Assembly: GCA_947455725.1 (NCBI GenBank)
Contig: CANGPL010000012.1
Location: forward strand, 1-56,299
Length of the DNA stretch: 56,299 bases
Origin: Hyphomicrobiales bacterium
GTDB lineage: Bacteria; Pseudomonadota; Alphaproteobacteria; Rhizobiales; Beijerinckiaceae
Direction: 5' to 3'
Shown here: piece after piece, positions 6,200 to 15,273 of the stretch
How positions within the stretch are numbered: position 1 is the first letter of the stretch
How the letters are laid out: each line of letters opens with the position of its first letter
Translations under genes and position numbers: made by a program
Notes under the pieces: model-generated
The model's database searches: none
The model's input: the letters and a program-made list of their open reading frames with translations, nothing else
What the model was told of the DNA's origin: nothing

Positions 6200-6841
6200 A
6201 TGGGCTTTTATAAAGCCTCTGTTACGATCTTCATCATCGCACTCGCTTTAGCGGGTGCGATGCTACCCATGAGGGCTGCGATGGCCAAAACGGAAGAGCC
6301 TGAATTCACCCTCATCAGCAAAGACGATAGCTTTGAGCTGCGAAATTATGCGCCGCTCCTCGCAGCCGAGGTATCGATTGAAGGTGATCGTGACAATGCG
6401 GTGAGTGCGGGGTTTCGCATTTTGGCGGGCTATATTTTTGGCGGCAATGCAGGGTCGACCAAAATCGATATGACGGCGCCCGTGACGCAGTCCAAAGGCG
6501 AGAAAATTGCCATGACCGCACCGGTGACGCAGACGGGCAGCAATGGCGTTTGGGCGATCCGTTTCATGATGCCGAAAGGCTATACGCTACAAACGCTGCC
6601 GAAGCCTGACGATGCGCGTATTCGGTTTGTCGAAGTTCCGGTGCGGATTGTCGCGGTGCTTCGCTTCTCAGGGCTTTGGAACGATAGCAATCTATCGTCC
6701 CATCGCGATGAATTGGCAGCTCTCCTCAAAGCAAAAAACTTGAAGCCGAAGGGCGAGCCGAGTTTCGCGTTTTATGATCCGCCTTGGCAGCCTTTTTTCT
6801 GGCGTCGCAATGAAATCCTCTGGGAAGTCACGCGCCACTAA
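6200..6841 (+). CDS. SOUL/HBP-family haem-binding protein, exported, canonical copy
   Basis: The 213-residue protein has an N-terminal hydrophobic segment (VTIFIIALALAGAMLPMRAA) and a complete SOUL domain. FTLISKDDSFELRNYAPLL is followed by FRILAGYIFGGNAGSTKIDM and two MTAPVTQ motifs in tandem, the family's hallmark, then VAVLRFSGLWNDSNL and FAFYDPPWQPFFWRRNEILW. ATG at 6200 is chosen; an upstream in-frame ATG at 6152 would overlap DUF1993 and has no ribosome site. It shares its C-terminal third closely with the copy at 4903-5556, which points to a local duplication. Likely periplasmic. Confidence 0.85.
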   Translation: MGFYKASVTIFIIALALAGAMLPMRAAMAKTEEPEFTLISKDDSFELRNYAPLLAAEVSIEGDRDNAVSAGFRILAGYIFGGNAGSTKIDMTAPVTQSKGEKIAMTAPVTQTGSNGVWAIRFMMPKGYTLQTLPKPDDARIRFVEVPVRIVAVLRFSGLWNDSNLSSHRDELAALLKAKNLKPKGEPSFAFYDPPWQPFFWRRNEILWEVTRH

Positions 6842-6849
6842 AGGGCGAC

Positions 6850-7308
6850 CTAGGCTGCCATCTCCTCCATGAGATGATGGGTGATATCGGCAACCGTATG
6901 TTTGGTGAGGTCCTTATGGATCTCGGCGACAACGAGTTTTGAAAATTCATCCGGCATCGCCCGGCGCAGTTCGGCCAAGGTACGCGGTGGCGCAACAATA
7001 ACGATGCGCTTGAGTTTTTCGCGTTTGGCCAATTCGACCATGCCCGCAATGATCTCATGGGCGAAACGGTCTTCTGACAATTGATGCCAATCGACGGGCT
7101 CGGGACTACCGCTACGCGGGCCCATGCTTGCAAAAACGCGGGTCGGTCGATCCGTCCCCATCTCGTGATTAGCAGGATCTTTGTGATTGAGGACGGTTTC
7201 GACCGTGAGCATCGGCGCCAAGGCGGTGCCCTCGTTTACAAGAATAAGGGCCTTTTTGCCGTCGCCGACAATGATATGCGTTCCGGTTGCAAGTGCAGCA
7301 TAGGTCAT
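6850..7308 (-). CDS. host attachment family protein (PF10116-like)
   Basis: The 152-residue protein matches the family named for an Agrobacterium protein needed for attachment to host cells. Features are the N-terminal THIIVGDGKKALILVNEG, then PRSGSPEPVDWHQLSEDRFA, and the conserved C-terminal LKRIVIVAPPRTLAELRRAM with a late HKDLTKHTVADITHHL. The fold is related to release-factor/Pelota-like domains, so a role in attachment is not certain. It is convergent with the SOUL gene (8 bp between stops) and 74 bp ahead of the next minus-strand gene's end. Confidence 0.8.
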   Translation of the reverse strand: MTYAALATGTHIIVGDGKKALILVNEGTALAPMLTVETVLNHKDPANHEMGTDRPTRVFASMGPRSGSPEPVDWHQLSEDRFAHEIIAGMVELAKREKLKRIVIVAPPRTLAELRRAMPDEFSKLVVAEIHKDLTKHTVADITHHLMEEMAA

Positions 7309-7382
7309 TCGATTAATCCCTGCGTCATGGGTGACGCGGGGTTAATGCCGAAGGCGCAATTCGGGTTGCGTAAGGGCCAAGC

Positions 7383-8306
7383 TTATTTTGGCATACCCGG
7401 ACGGCGTGTGGCCAAAGCCACGCCCAAGACGGTGAGCATAAGCCCGATAAGCTGGACGATCTGCATCGTCTCACCGAATGCGATCCACGCTTCAATGGCA
7501 ACGCTCGGCGGCACAAGATAAATCAAGGCGGCTGCGCGCGAGACCGCGCCCTCGCGGATCAGCAAAAGCAAGAGGCCGATAGCACCCAAAGAAAGCGCCA
7601 AAACGGACCAGGCCATAACGGCGATAAGCGGTAAACCCCAATCCAACCGTAAAGGCTCAAGCAGCAAAGCAGCAGGCGTAACAACGATAAAGGCGCCGGC
7701 ATATTGCAGCGCTGTTACGGTGCGCAAATCGCCTTTGGGGATAAACCGCTTTTGATAAAAGGTTCCGAAGGTAACCGAGACCATGGCCAGCATATTGATG
7801 GCGAGGGGCTCTAGCGTTTCGGCCAAATGAGCAGGGTCAATAACCGATAATTTTGGCTCAAGCACAAACACAATGCCCGCAAAGCCTAAAAAGATCCCTG
7901 CCCATTGCAGCGGTCCGATCCGCTCTCGCAAAATAAGCGGCGCGAGAAAGGCCGTTAAAATCGGTTGAATAGCGGCAACAAGGCCCGAAATTCCGGTTGG
8001 CACGCCATGGGCAATGGCCCACCACACGCCGCCCAGATAGAGGGCGTGAAGCAAGACGCCCGATATCATCGCGTGCAAAACACCCCGACCCTTCGGCCAT
8101 TCGGCGCGCGCAACACCGATAATGATCAGCATGGCGACAAAAGCGAGCGCAAAGCGGGCCGAGAGAAAGGTCAGCGGATCAGCGTAATCGGCGCCATAGC
8201 GAGCAGATACCCAGCCGGTGGACCAAATGGCGACAAAAAGCGCCGGCGCTGAGCGCAAAAGCAAGGAAGAGGAGGATTTCGACACGAGAACGGATCCGGA
8301 CGCCAA
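7383..8306 (-). CDS. EamA-family (DMT) transporter
   Basis: The product (307 residues from the TTG at 8306) has about ten hydrophobic segments arranged as two EamA repeats. SAPALFVAIWSTGWVSARYG opens the first and PLAINMLAMVSVTFGTFYQK the second; LAPLILRERIGPLQWAGIFL and AAALIYLVPPSVAIEAWIAF carry the end-of-repeat motifs. DMT carriers of this type usually export amino acids or other metabolites; the substrate cannot be read here. The start is uncertain: TTG at 8306 has no clear ribosome site, and a GTG seven codons further in is also possible. It is one of four EamA carriers in the window. Confidence 0.85.
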   Translation of the reverse strand: MASGSVLVSKSSSSLLLRSAPALFVAIWSTGWVSARYGADYADPLTFLSARFALAFVAMLIIIGVARAEWPKGRGVLHAMISGVLLHALYLGGVWWAIAHGVPTGISGLVAAIQPILTAFLAPLILRERIGPLQWAGIFLGFAGIVFVLEPKLSVIDPAHLAETLEPLAINMLAMVSVTFGTFYQKRFIPKGDLRTVTALQYAGAFIVVTPAALLLEPLRLDWGLPLIAVMAWSVLALSLGAIGLLLLLIREGAVSRAAALIYLVPPSVAIEAWIAFGETMQIVQLIGLMLTVLGVALATRRPGMPK

Positions 8307-8615
8307 CAGGAGACTGAGCCGTGATAGCGAAGGAATCCATGCCGGTCGAGGGCCAGCGCCAACAAATTATCGACGCAAAGATTGACAAGGCGACGATATC
8401 CGTATTTTTGAGGCCATCAACCATTTTTCAGATTAGGCCCATGTCCCTCATCGTTTCGAAAACAGCGAAATCGAAAACGTCAACCGCCCCAAAAGGCGGC
8501 AAGACGTACTGACATGGTCCTCGCTCCGGTCTCTCCCCCCGGCGGGGATGAGACAAGACCCGCTTAGCGGCGTCGTCAGGGGAGCTAAAGAGAAATTAAA
8601 CAAAGGATCATGATC
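8307..8615. other. intergenic region with structured asd leader
   Basis: This stretch of 309 bp separates the EamA carrier from asd. Near asd on the plus strand, GTCTC (8529-8533) pairs with GAGAC (8550-8554) around a CCCC/GGGG inner stem. A second small stem TTAGC/GCTAA (8564-8568 and 8585-8589) ends just before the ribosome site. No riboswitch class was recognised. A 63-codon frame at 8321-8512 crosses the left half without a convincing ribosome site or family. Confidence 0.4.
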
Positions 8616-9653
8616 ATGGGTTTCAAGGTCGCAGTCGTCGGCGCCACGGGTAATGTGGGTCGTGAAATGCTTTCCATCCTCGCCGAGCGCGCCTTCCCGG
8701 CCGATGACGTCGTAGCCCTCGCCTCGTCGCGCAGCTTGGGCACCGAAGTGTCTTATGGCGACAAGGTGTTGAAAGTTCAAAACCTTGAGCACCATGATTT
8801 CTCGAAAACCGATATTTGCCTGATGTCGGCTGGCTCGACCGTCTCAAAGGATTGGTCGCCAAAGATCGGCGCGATGGGTTGCCTCGTGATCGATAACTCC
8901 TCCTGCTGGCGTTATGACGAACGGGTGCCTTTGATCGTGCCGGAAGTGAATGCCGATGTGCTGAACCGTTTCATGGCTGATCCTAATCGGTTGAACATCA
9001 TTGCCAATCCGAATTGCTCGACCGCGCAGCTTGTGGTCGCGTTAAAGCCTTTGCACGACAAGGCGACGATCAAGCGCGTGGTGGTAGCGACTTATCAATC
9101 GGTATCGGGCGCTGGCAAGGACGCGATGGATGAGCTGTTTAATCAATCCCGTGCGATCTTCTCAGCAACCGATGTGAAGGTTGAAAAGTTCACGAAGCGC
9201 ATCGCCTTCAATGTCATTCCGCATATCGACGTGTTCCTCGATGATGGCTACACGAAGGAAGAGTGGAAGATGGTGGTCGAGACCAAGAAAATTCTCGATC
9301 CAAAAATCAAGCTCACTGCAACTTGCGTTCGCGTGCCGGTATTTATTGCACATTCGGAAGCGGTGAATGTCGAGTTTGAAAATCCGATCACGGCAGATGA
9401 AGCCCGCGCGATTCTGCGCTCGGCTCCGGGTTGCCTTGTTGTCGATAAGCGCGAGCCCGGCGGTTATATCACACCGCATGAAGCAGCCGGTGAAGATGCG
9501 ACCTATATTTCGCGCATCCGTGAAGACTCGACCGTTGAGAATGGTTTGGCGTTCTGGTGCGTGTCCGACAATCTGCGCAAGGGCGCGGCGTTGAATGCGA
9601 TTCAGATTGCTGAGGCGTTGATTAACCGGAAGCTGTTGAAGCCCAAGGCTTGA
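8616..9653 (+). CDS. asd: aspartate-semialdehyde dehydrogenase
   Basis: The 345-residue enzyme reduces aspartyl phosphate with NADPH to aspartate semialdehyde, the branch point to lysine/diaminopimelate, threonine and methionine. The N-terminal Rossmann motif is VAVVGATGNVGREML. The active-site cysteine is in NPNCSTAQLVVAL (Cys134). YQSVSGAGKDAMDEL and the acid/base His region VRVPVFIAHSEAVNVE follow. ATG at 8616 is preferred to 8610 because AAAGG then sits 9 nt upstream. It stands alone on the plus strand behind a structured leader. dapF, the later DAP-pathway gene, lies at 42.7 kb. Confidence 0.95.
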   Translation: MGFKVAVVGATGNVGREMLSILAERAFPADDVVALASSRSLGTEVSYGDKVLKVQNLEHHDFSKTDICLMSAGSTVSKDWSPKIGAMGCLVIDNSSCWRYDERVPLIVPEVNADVLNRFMADPNRLNIIANPNCSTAQLVVALKPLHDKATIKRVVVATYQSVSGAGKDAMDELFNQSRAIFSATDVKVEKFTKRIAFNVIPHIDVFLDDGYTKEEWKMVVETKKILDPKIKLTATCVRVPVFIAHSEAVNVEFENPITADEARAILRSAPGCLVVDKREPGGYITPHEAAGEDATYISRIREDSTVENGLAFWCVSDNLRKGAALNAIQIAEALINRKLLKPKA

Positions 9654-9664
9654 TGAGGGGGATG

Positions 9665-10342
9665 TTAAACCCCTTCCGCTCGCATCACGGATACGCGGCC
9701 GGGTAAATCTTCCACGGCCGCGTGAAACGCACCTGTCACTGAATCGCGGATTTTAAGCGAGCCAGAGAAGACATCGAAATACGCGCCGTGCAGGCCGATT
9801 TTGCCGCGGCCTGCCAGAATATTCACGCATGGAAATGTCATGAGATTTTCGAGCGTTTTTCCAATCGAGGCGAGTGCCAATTTTTCAGCATAATCGTCAA
9901 AAGTGAGTGTACCGCGCGGACCTAATTCATTGGCCGCTGGGGTTACGAGATTAATCCACTTGCCGATAAAATCACCCGGCGACAACGGCTGGCTTTCGTC
10001 ATCTGCAAAAGCGCGGATACCACCGCAGCGGCCATGGCCTAAGACAACAATGTGTTTGACGCGTAGCGCTTGCACGGCAAATTCAAGCGCTGCCGAGGTG
10101 CCGTGATATTCACCCGCTGTTTCATAGGGCGGGACGAGATTGGCGACATTGCGCACGACAAATAATTCGCCGGGGCGCGCATCAAAAATAACTTCCGGAG
10201 AGACGCGGCTATCACAGCAGCCGATCACCATAATTTCTGGTTTTTGACCGGTTGAAGCGAGCTCTTCAAAACGCTCGCGCTCACGCGGCAAACGTCCTTC
10301 GACAAAGGCGCGATAGCCATCTTGGAGACGTTGAGGAAACAT
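9665..10342 (-). CDS. beta-class carbonic anhydrase
   Basis: The 225-residue protein has the zinc motifs of beta carbonic anhydrases: CCDSRVSPEVIF (Cys, with the Asp-Arg dyad) and VVLGHGRCGGIRAF (His and Cys ligands). Also present are RNVANLVPPY and a C-terminal GAYFDVFSGSLKI. It interconverts CO2 and bicarbonate in the cytoplasm, feeding carboxylases. It is the last gene of a minus-strand run, leuC-leuD-leuB-dehydratase-carbonic anhydrase, starting 35 bp after the previous stop. The ATG at 10342 fits the family N-terminus. Confidence 0.92.
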   Translation of the reverse strand: MFPQRLQDGYRAFVEGRLPRERERFEELASTGQKPEIMVIGCCDSRVSPEVIFDARPGELFVVRNVANLVPPYETAGEYHGTSAALEFAVQALRVKHIVVLGHGRCGGIRAFADDESQPLSPGDFIGKWINLVTPAANELGPRGTLTFDDYAEKLALASIGKTLENLMTFPCVNILAGRGKIGLHGAYFDVFSGSLKIRDSVTGAFHAAVEDLPGRVSVMRAEGV

Positions 10343-10377
10343 GATGTTTATTCCTTTAGGCAGAGATCGTATCGACG

Positions 10378-11313
10378 TTAAAGAATGGTCGTTGGATCGA
10401 CATTGGCCCCACAGAGAAGAACGCCGACGCGCTCGCCTTTTAATGGCTTATAGACGCCCGAGAGAAGGGCTGCCAGTGCAGCAGCACCGCCCGGCTCGCT
10501 CATGATACGGAAATCGCGCCACAGCACTTTTTGAGCATTGCGAATGGCATCGTCGCTCACAAGGGCTACATGATCAATGGCGTGTTGCGCAATCTCGAAG
10601 GCCAAGTCCCCTACCCGCTTCGCACCCAATGAATCGCCCGCTACCGAGTTCACCTCGACCGGTACAGGAGCGCCCGCTTCTAAAGCGGCGTGGAGGCACT
10701 TTGACCCTTCCGGCTCAACGCCAACCACTTTCACTTTAGTGTGCCACCAAGCGGCCATGCCGCCGATTAATCCGCCGCCACCGCATGCAACAAGCACGGT
10801 ATCAGGAAGCGCCGCATCGGCCTCCCATTCCAACGCAATCGTGCCTTGGCCGGTAAGGGTTGTGAGCGCATTGAAGGGATGAATGAGCAGCGCGCCGCTT
10901 TCTTCCGCAAACATATTGCAGGCGGCTTGCGCATCATCGTAACGCGCGCCGCCAATAACGACCTCGGCACCAAAGGCGCGGATGGTTGCAATCTTGATCG
11001 GTGATGAAATTTCAGGAACAAAAATTTTGGCAGGCACACCGAGTTGGCGTGCAGCAAACGCAACGGCTGCGCCGTGATTGCCACCGGACGCCGCTGTTAC
11101 GCCTGCTTTCGGTAAAGGGGCTGAAAGCAGACCGTTAAAGGCGCCGCGCGATTTAAACGAACCGGCGTGCTGCAAATATTCAAGCTTGAAGGTAATCGCC
11201 GCATCAAGCCCGAAGGCGTGCGGGTTGAGCGACATGAGAGGCGTATGCCGAATATGCGGCGCGATCCGGTGATAGGCTTCCGTGATCGCGTCGCGTGTAA
11301 CCGGCAAGGGCAT
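10378..11313 (-). CDS. PLP-dependent threonine/serine dehydratase-like enzyme
   Basis: The 311-residue fold-type II PLP enzyme has FKLEYLQHAGSFKSRGAFNG, where the Lys in SFKSRG binds PLP. AASGGNHGAAVAFAARQLG gives the substrate loop and VACGGGGLIGGMAAW the glycine-rich phosphate cradle. There is no C-terminal ACT-like domain, so it is the short, catabolic form rather than full-length IlvA. It likely deaminates threonine or serine (or related hydroxyamino acids). It starts 14 bp after leuB, so it is probably co-transcribed with the leucine genes; a link to 2-oxobutyrate supply for branched-chain synthesis is possible. Confidence 0.85.
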   Translation of the reverse strand: MPLPVTRDAITEAYHRIAPHIRHTPLMSLNPHAFGLDAAITFKLEYLQHAGSFKSRGAFNGLLSAPLPKAGVTAASGGNHGAAVAFAARQLGVPAKIFVPEISSPIKIATIRAFGAEVVIGGARYDDAQAACNMFAEESGALLIHPFNALTTLTGQGTIALEWEADAALPDTVLVACGGGGLIGGMAAWWHTKVKVVGVEPEGSKCLHAALEAGAPVPVEVNSVAGDSLGAKRVGDLAFEIAQHAIDHVALVSDDAIRNAQKVLWRDFRIMSEPGGAAALAALLSGVYKPLKGERVGVLLCGANVDPTTIL

Positions 11314-11327
11314 AGGATTGCTGTTCC

Positions 11328-12440
11328 TTAGCCTGCGATTTTCTGCATTTGCTTGAGAACCGCTTCACCCATTTCGGTCGTGCTGACCGCGTTTTGACCC
11401 GGTGCTGCAATATCCTTTGTCCGCAGGCCCTGATCGAGCACGTCGGAGATCGCGCGCTCGAGCATATCGGCCTCATTGGTCATGCCGAATGAATAGCGCA
11501 AGGTCATGGCGAAAGAGCCGAACATCGCGATTGGATTGGCCAAGCCTTTGCCTGCAATATCCGGCGCTGAACCATGCACGGGCTCATACATCGCTTTGCG
11601 CTTGCCGGTCTTTTCATTTGTCGCGCCGAGTGCTGCTGATGGCAACATGCCAAGCGAGCCGGTGAGCATGGCGGCAACATCCGACAACATATCGCCGAAA
11701 AGATTATCGGTAACGATGACGTCGAATTGCTTGGGCCAGCGCACAAGCTGCATGCCTAACGCATCGGCCAATTGATGCTCGAGCATCACATCGGGATATT
11801 CGCGCTTATGCAGCGCGGTGATGACCTCGTTCCACAACACGCCTGAACGCATGACGTTGCGCTTTTCCGACGAGGTGACTTTGTTCTTGCGCTTGCGGGC
11901 CATTTCGAACGCCACGCGACCGATACGCTCGATTTCGTGCGTGGTGTAAACCTGCGTATCCACCGCACGCTTCTCGCCATTCTCTAAGGTGACGATTTCT
12001 TTCGGCTCGCCAAAATACACGCCGCCCGTCAATTCACGTACGATGACGATATCGAGACCTTCAACGAGATCGCGCTTCAAAGACGACGCATCAGCGAGAG
12101 CCGGATAGCAAATCGCGGGGCGAAGATTGGCGAAGAGTTCAAGCTCTTTGCGCAAACGCAGCAGACCTGCCTCTGGACGGGCTTCGTAAGGCACCTTGTC
12201 CCATTTCGGACCACCAACGGCACCGAACACAACGGCGTCTGATTCATGGGCGAGTTTCATCGCGGCATCGGTAATCGCAACCTTATGCGCATCATAGGCC
12301 GAGCCACCGACGAGATCGCTTTCGGTTTCGAACGAGCCCATGCCCGTTTTGTTCATCCATGTGACGAGCTTTTGGACTTCCGTCATCACTTCGGGGCCAA
12401 TGCCGTCGCCGGGCAGAAGGAGGAGTTTTTGCGTTGCCAT
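11328..12440 (-). CDS. leuB: 3-isopropylmalate dehydrogenase
   Basis: The 370-residue enzyme oxidatively decarboxylates 3-isopropylmalate with NAD+ in leucine synthesis. It opens KLLLLPGDGIGPEVMTEVQK. The DLLR-type loop is RLRKELELFANLRPA. ELTGGVYFGEPKE and the Mg2+-binding segment VIVTDNLFGDMLSDVAAML are intact, followed by EPVHGSAPDIAGKGLANPIA. ATG at 12440 gives the usual N-terminus; an ATG four codons upstream (12452) also exists, and neither has a strong ribosome site. It follows leuD by 47 bp. Confidence 0.95.
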   Translation of the reverse strand: MATQKLLLLPGDGIGPEVMTEVQKLVTWMNKTGMGSFETESDLVGGSAYDAHKVAITDAAMKLAHESDAVVFGAVGGPKWDKVPYEARPEAGLLRLRKELELFANLRPAICYPALADASSLKRDLVEGLDIVIVRELTGGVYFGEPKEIVTLENGEKRAVDTQVYTTHEIERIGRVAFEMARKRKNKVTSSEKRNVMRSGVLWNEVITALHKREYPDVMLEHQLADALGMQLVRWPKQFDVIVTDNLFGDMLSDVAAMLTGSLGMLPSAALGATNEKTGKRKAMYEPVHGSAPDIAGKGLANPIAMFGSFAMTLRYSFGMTNEADMLERAISDVLDQGLRTKDIAAPGQNAVSTTEMGEAVLKQMQKIAG

Positions 12441-12487
12441 GGATGAACTCATTCAGAAAACGGGAAAGGGAAGGATACGAGATTGGT

Positions 12488-13093
12488 TTAGAGCCAAGGG
12501 CGAGATTTGGCCGCTTTGGCTTCATAGGTATCAATGGCGGGAGCCTTCTCCATTGTAAGCCCGATATCATCAAGGCCGTTGAGAAGAAGATGCTTGCGGA
12601 ACTCGTCCATGTCGAACTTGATCACGCCACCATCGGGACCATGAATTTCTTGCGCTTGAAGATCGACTGTCATCGTTGCATTCGCACCACGGCGTGCATC
12701 TTCCATCAGCTTGTCGAGATCTTCTTGCGAGACCTTGATCGGCAAAATGCCGTTCTTGAAGCAGTTGTTGTAAAAAATATCGGCGAAGCTCGTGGAGATC
12801 ACGCAGCGAATGCCGAAATCGAGGAGCGCCCAAGGCGCGTGTTCGCGCGACGAGCCGCAGCCGAAATTGTCCCCTGCCACGAGAATCTCAGCCTTGCGAT
12901 AGGCAGGCTTGTTGAGAACGAAATCAGGGTTCTCGCTGCCATCTTCGTTAAACCGCATCTCGGCGAAAAGGCCGGTGCCTAAGCCGGTGCGCTTGATGGT
13001 TTTCAGATATTGCTTCGGAATGATCATATCCGTGTCGACATTCATAATGTCGAGCGGAGCGGCGACGCCGGTAAGGGTGGTAAAAGGCTGCAT
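12488..13093 (-). CDS. leuD: 3-isopropylmalate dehydratase small subunit
   Basis: The 201-residue small subunit pairs with LeuC to isomerise 2- to 3-isopropylmalate. Family features are [20 protein letters not shown] near the start, [20 protein letters not shown] at the substrate-binding site, and [23 protein letters not shown] at 13093 has GAGG 8 nt upstream and matches the family's N-terminus; the frame extends ten codons further. It lies 57 bp after leuC. Genes for the two subunits are separate, as usual in alphaproteobacteria. Confidence 0.95.
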   Translation of the reverse strand: MQPFTTLTGVAAPLDIMNVDTDMIIPKQYLKTIKRTGLGTGLFAEMRFNEDGSENPDFVLNKPAYRKAEILVAGDNFGCGSSREHAPWALLDFGIRCVISTSFADIFYNNCFKNGILPIKVSQEDLDKLMEDARRGANATMTVDLQAQEIHGPDGGVIKFDMDEFRKHLLLNGLDDIGLTMEKAPAIDTYEAKAAKSRPWL

Positions 13094-13150
13094 GGTATTG
13101 GCCTCGAAGGATAATGGTTTCAATCAGATGGATGGATGAGCGGAAAGGGC

Positions 13151-14566
13151 TTAGCCCCAATTCCGCACATCAACGAAGTGGCCTTCAATCGCGGCAGCTG
13201 CTGCCATCACGGGCGAGACGAGATGCGTGCGGCCCTTGAAGCCCTGACGGCCTTCGAAATTGCGGTTGGAGGTTGACGCGCAACGCTCGCCCGGTGCGAG
13301 TTTGTCGGCGTTCATGGCCAAGCACATCGAACAGCCCGGCTCGCGCCAATCAAAGCCTGCGGCCTTGAAGATCTTATCGAGACCTTCTTCTTCCGCCTGC
13401 AATTTCACGAGACCCGAACCCGGTACGATCATCGCTGAAACGGTGGACGCTACCTTCTTGCCTTCAACGGCCTTGGCGACCGCGCGCAAATCCTCGATGC
13501 GGCCATTGGTGCAGGAGCCGATGAACACGCGATCAAGCTTGATGTCGGTCATCTTCTCGCCGCCCTTCAAGCCCATATAATCGAGCGCGCGGGCGATGGC
13601 GGCTTTCTTTTGTTCCGTGTGGCCGTCAGCGGCGTGCGGAACGGTCCCAGCGACGGAAACCACGTCTTCAGGGCTTGTGCCCCACGTGACGATCGGCGGG
13701 AGATTGGCGGCATCGAGCCGGATTTCACGGTCGAAATGCGCGCCTTCGTCAGTAACGAGCGTTTCCCAATAGGCCTTCGCCATATCCCAAGCCATGCCCT
13801 TCGGGGCCTTCGGGCGACCCATCAGATAGGCATAGGTTTTCTCGTCGGGGGCCACGAGGCCCGCACGTGCACCGCCTTCAATCGACATGTTGCAGATCGT
13901 CATGCGACCTTCCATCGACAAAGCGCGGATGGCTTCGCCGGTATATTCCATGACGTGGCCGGTGCCGCCTGCGGTGCCGATTTCGCCGATGATGGCCAAA
14001 ATGATATCTTTCGCGGTCACGCCGGCAGGCAATTTGCCGTCGACCGTGATGCGCATATTCTTGGCCTTGGACTGGATCAGCGTTTGGGTCGCGAGCACAT
14101 GCTCGACTTCCGAGGTGCCGATACCATGCGCCAATGCGCCGAACGCGCCATGCGTCGAGGTGTGGCTGTCGCCGCAGACGATGGTGGTGCCGGGCAGCGT
14201 GAAGCCCTGCTCGGGTCCGATGATGTGGACGACGCCTTGGCGCTTATCGAGCTCGTTGAAATATTCGATGCCAAATTCGCGGGCGTTTTCGGCCAAGGCT
14301 GCAACCTGCGTCGCCGCTTCCGGATCCGAAATGCCATGCGAACGGTCCGATGTTGGCACGTTATGGTCGACCACGGCCAGCGTCTTTTCCGGCGCGCGAA
14401 CCTTGCGGCCCGTCATGCGTAGGCCTTCAAACGCCTGTGGCGAGGTAACTTCATGCACCAGATGGCGGTCAATATAGAGCAGGCACGTGCCATCCGGCTG
14501 CGTATCGACGACGTGATCGTCCCAGATCTTGTCATAAAGGGTGCGCGGTGCTGAAGGATTTGCCAT
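13151..14566 (-). CDS. leuC: 3-isopropylmalate dehydratase large subunit
   Basis: The 471-residue aconitase-type subunit carries the [4Fe-4S] cluster. Cluster ligands are in [15 protein letters not shown] and in [35 protein letters not shown] and [14 protein letters not shown] complete the family pattern. ATG at 14566 gives a normal LeuC N-terminus ([14 protein letters not shown]). The frame runs 17 codons further back through a His-rich stretch with no ribosome site. It is the first gene of the leucine run, starting about 90 bp after the rplS terminator. Long open frames on the opposite strand (13610-14422 and 13887-14477) are shadows of this gene. Confidence 0.96.
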   Translation of the reverse strand: MANPSAPRTLYDKIWDDHVVDTQPDGTCLLYIDRHLVHEVTSPQAFEGLRMTGRKVRAPEKTLAVVDHNVPTSDRSHGISDPEAATQVAALAENAREFGIEYFNELDKRQGVVHIIGPEQGFTLPGTTIVCGDSHTSTHGAFGALAHGIGTSEVEHVLATQTLIQSKAKNMRITVDGKLPAGVTAKDIILAIIGEIGTAGGTGHVMEYTGEAIRALSMEGRMTICNMSIEGGARAGLVAPDEKTYAYLMGRPKAPKGMAWDMAKAYWETLVTDEGAHFDREIRLDAANLPPIVTWGTSPEDVVSVAGTVPHAADGHTEQKKAAIARALDYMGLKGGEKMTDIKLDRVFIGSCTNGRIEDLRAVAKAVEGKKVASTVSAMIVPGSGLVKLQAEEEGLDKIFKAAGFDWREPGCSMCLAMNADKLAPGERCASTSNRNFEGRQGFKGRTHLVSPVMAAAAAIEGHFVDVRNWG

Positions 14567-14655
14567 GGTTGTACTCGCCGTTTGGTGGTGATGTCCCTTA
14601 TTGCCAGAAAACGGCATGAGGGTTCAACGCATTTCGATAGGATTTAAAACGACAA

Positions 14656-14680
14656 AGGCGCGCCCATAATGGCCGCGCCT
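14656..14680 (-). terminator. intrinsic terminator of rplS
   Basis: On the minus strand AGGCGCG (14680-14674) pairs with CGCGCCT (14662-14656), followed by TTTGTCGTTTT. It starts 30 bp after the rplS stop and separates rplS from leuC. Confidence 0.75.
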
Positions 14681-14709
14681 CGTCAGAAAGCCCAAAAACC
14701 TTAAAAGGC

Positions 14710-15093
14710 TTAGGCCTTGTCTTCGATGCCGTGGCCGGTCTTGCGCTCGACGATACGGGCCGATTTGCCGCGACGATCGCGCAAATAATAGAGCTTCGCG
14801 CGACGCACCGTGCCGCGACGGATCACCTTGATCGAGTCGATCATTGGCGAATAAACGGGGAATACGCGCTCGACGCCTTCGCCGTAGGAAATCTTGCGAA
14901 CCGTGAAGCTCTCATTGATGCCGCCGCCATTGCGCGCAATGCATACGCCTTCATAGGCCTGCACGCGCGAACGCTCGCCTTCAACAACTTTCACGTTGAC
15001 TTGGATCGTATCGCCAGCCTCAAAATCCGGAATCGCACGGATGGCGGCGAGTTTATCGGCCTGCTCTTTTTCGAGCTGCTGAATAATATTCAT
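14710..15093 (-). CDS. rplS: 50S ribosomal protein L19
   Basis: The 127-residue protein contacts 16S rRNA at the subunit interface. It shows the family pattern: [20 protein letters not shown], then [20 protein letters not shown], then [20 protein letters not shown], then [21 protein letters not shown] at 15093 has a GGAGA ribosome site. L19 is normally the last gene of rpsP-rimM-trmD-rplS. Here the sequence directly upstream holds repeats and a toxin-antitoxin pair instead, so the gene is detached from that cluster. Confidence 0.97.
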   Translation of the reverse strand: MNIIQQLEKEQADKLAAIRAIPDFEAGDTIQVNVKVVEGERSRVQAYEGVCIARNGGGINESFTVRKISYGEGVERVFPVYSPMIDSIKVIRRGTVRRAKLYYLRDRRGKSARIVERKTGHGIEDKA

Positions 15094-15235
15094 ATCTGTC
15101 TCCTGCCGGTTTGACCTCAGTAGCCCATGGGCTCATCCGTCAGCGCTTCGGCTCGCTGTTGTGAGTTGAAGTGGGGTGCATATAGGGAGGGAGGGCGTTT
15201 GTCGAGTCGGATTGTGAGGGAAAGCGGGCTTTTAT

Positions 15236-15259
15236 AACGGACCGCGAGGCGCGCGGTCC
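15236..15259. repeat. left copy of a 15-bp direct repeat, within a palindrome
   Basis: AACGGACCGCGAGGC occupies 15236-15250 and recurs exactly at 15926-15940. Within this copy GGACCGCG (15239-15246) and CGCGGTCC (15252-15259) form 8-bp arms. It lies 14 bp beyond the antitoxin stop and may terminate the TA transcript, though the following T-run is poor. Confidence 0.7.
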
Positions 15260-15273
15260 AAAGTTCGTTTTGA

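Noticed and set aside
8321-8512. 63-codon frame between the EamA gene and asd
   Set aside because: No good ribosome site; Lys/Ser/Thr-rich end reads like chance; partly overlaps a possible hairpin.
13610-14477. Long open frames opposite leuC (270 and 196 codons)
   Set aside because: They are antisense shadows of a clear LeuC; no ribosome site and no recognisable family.
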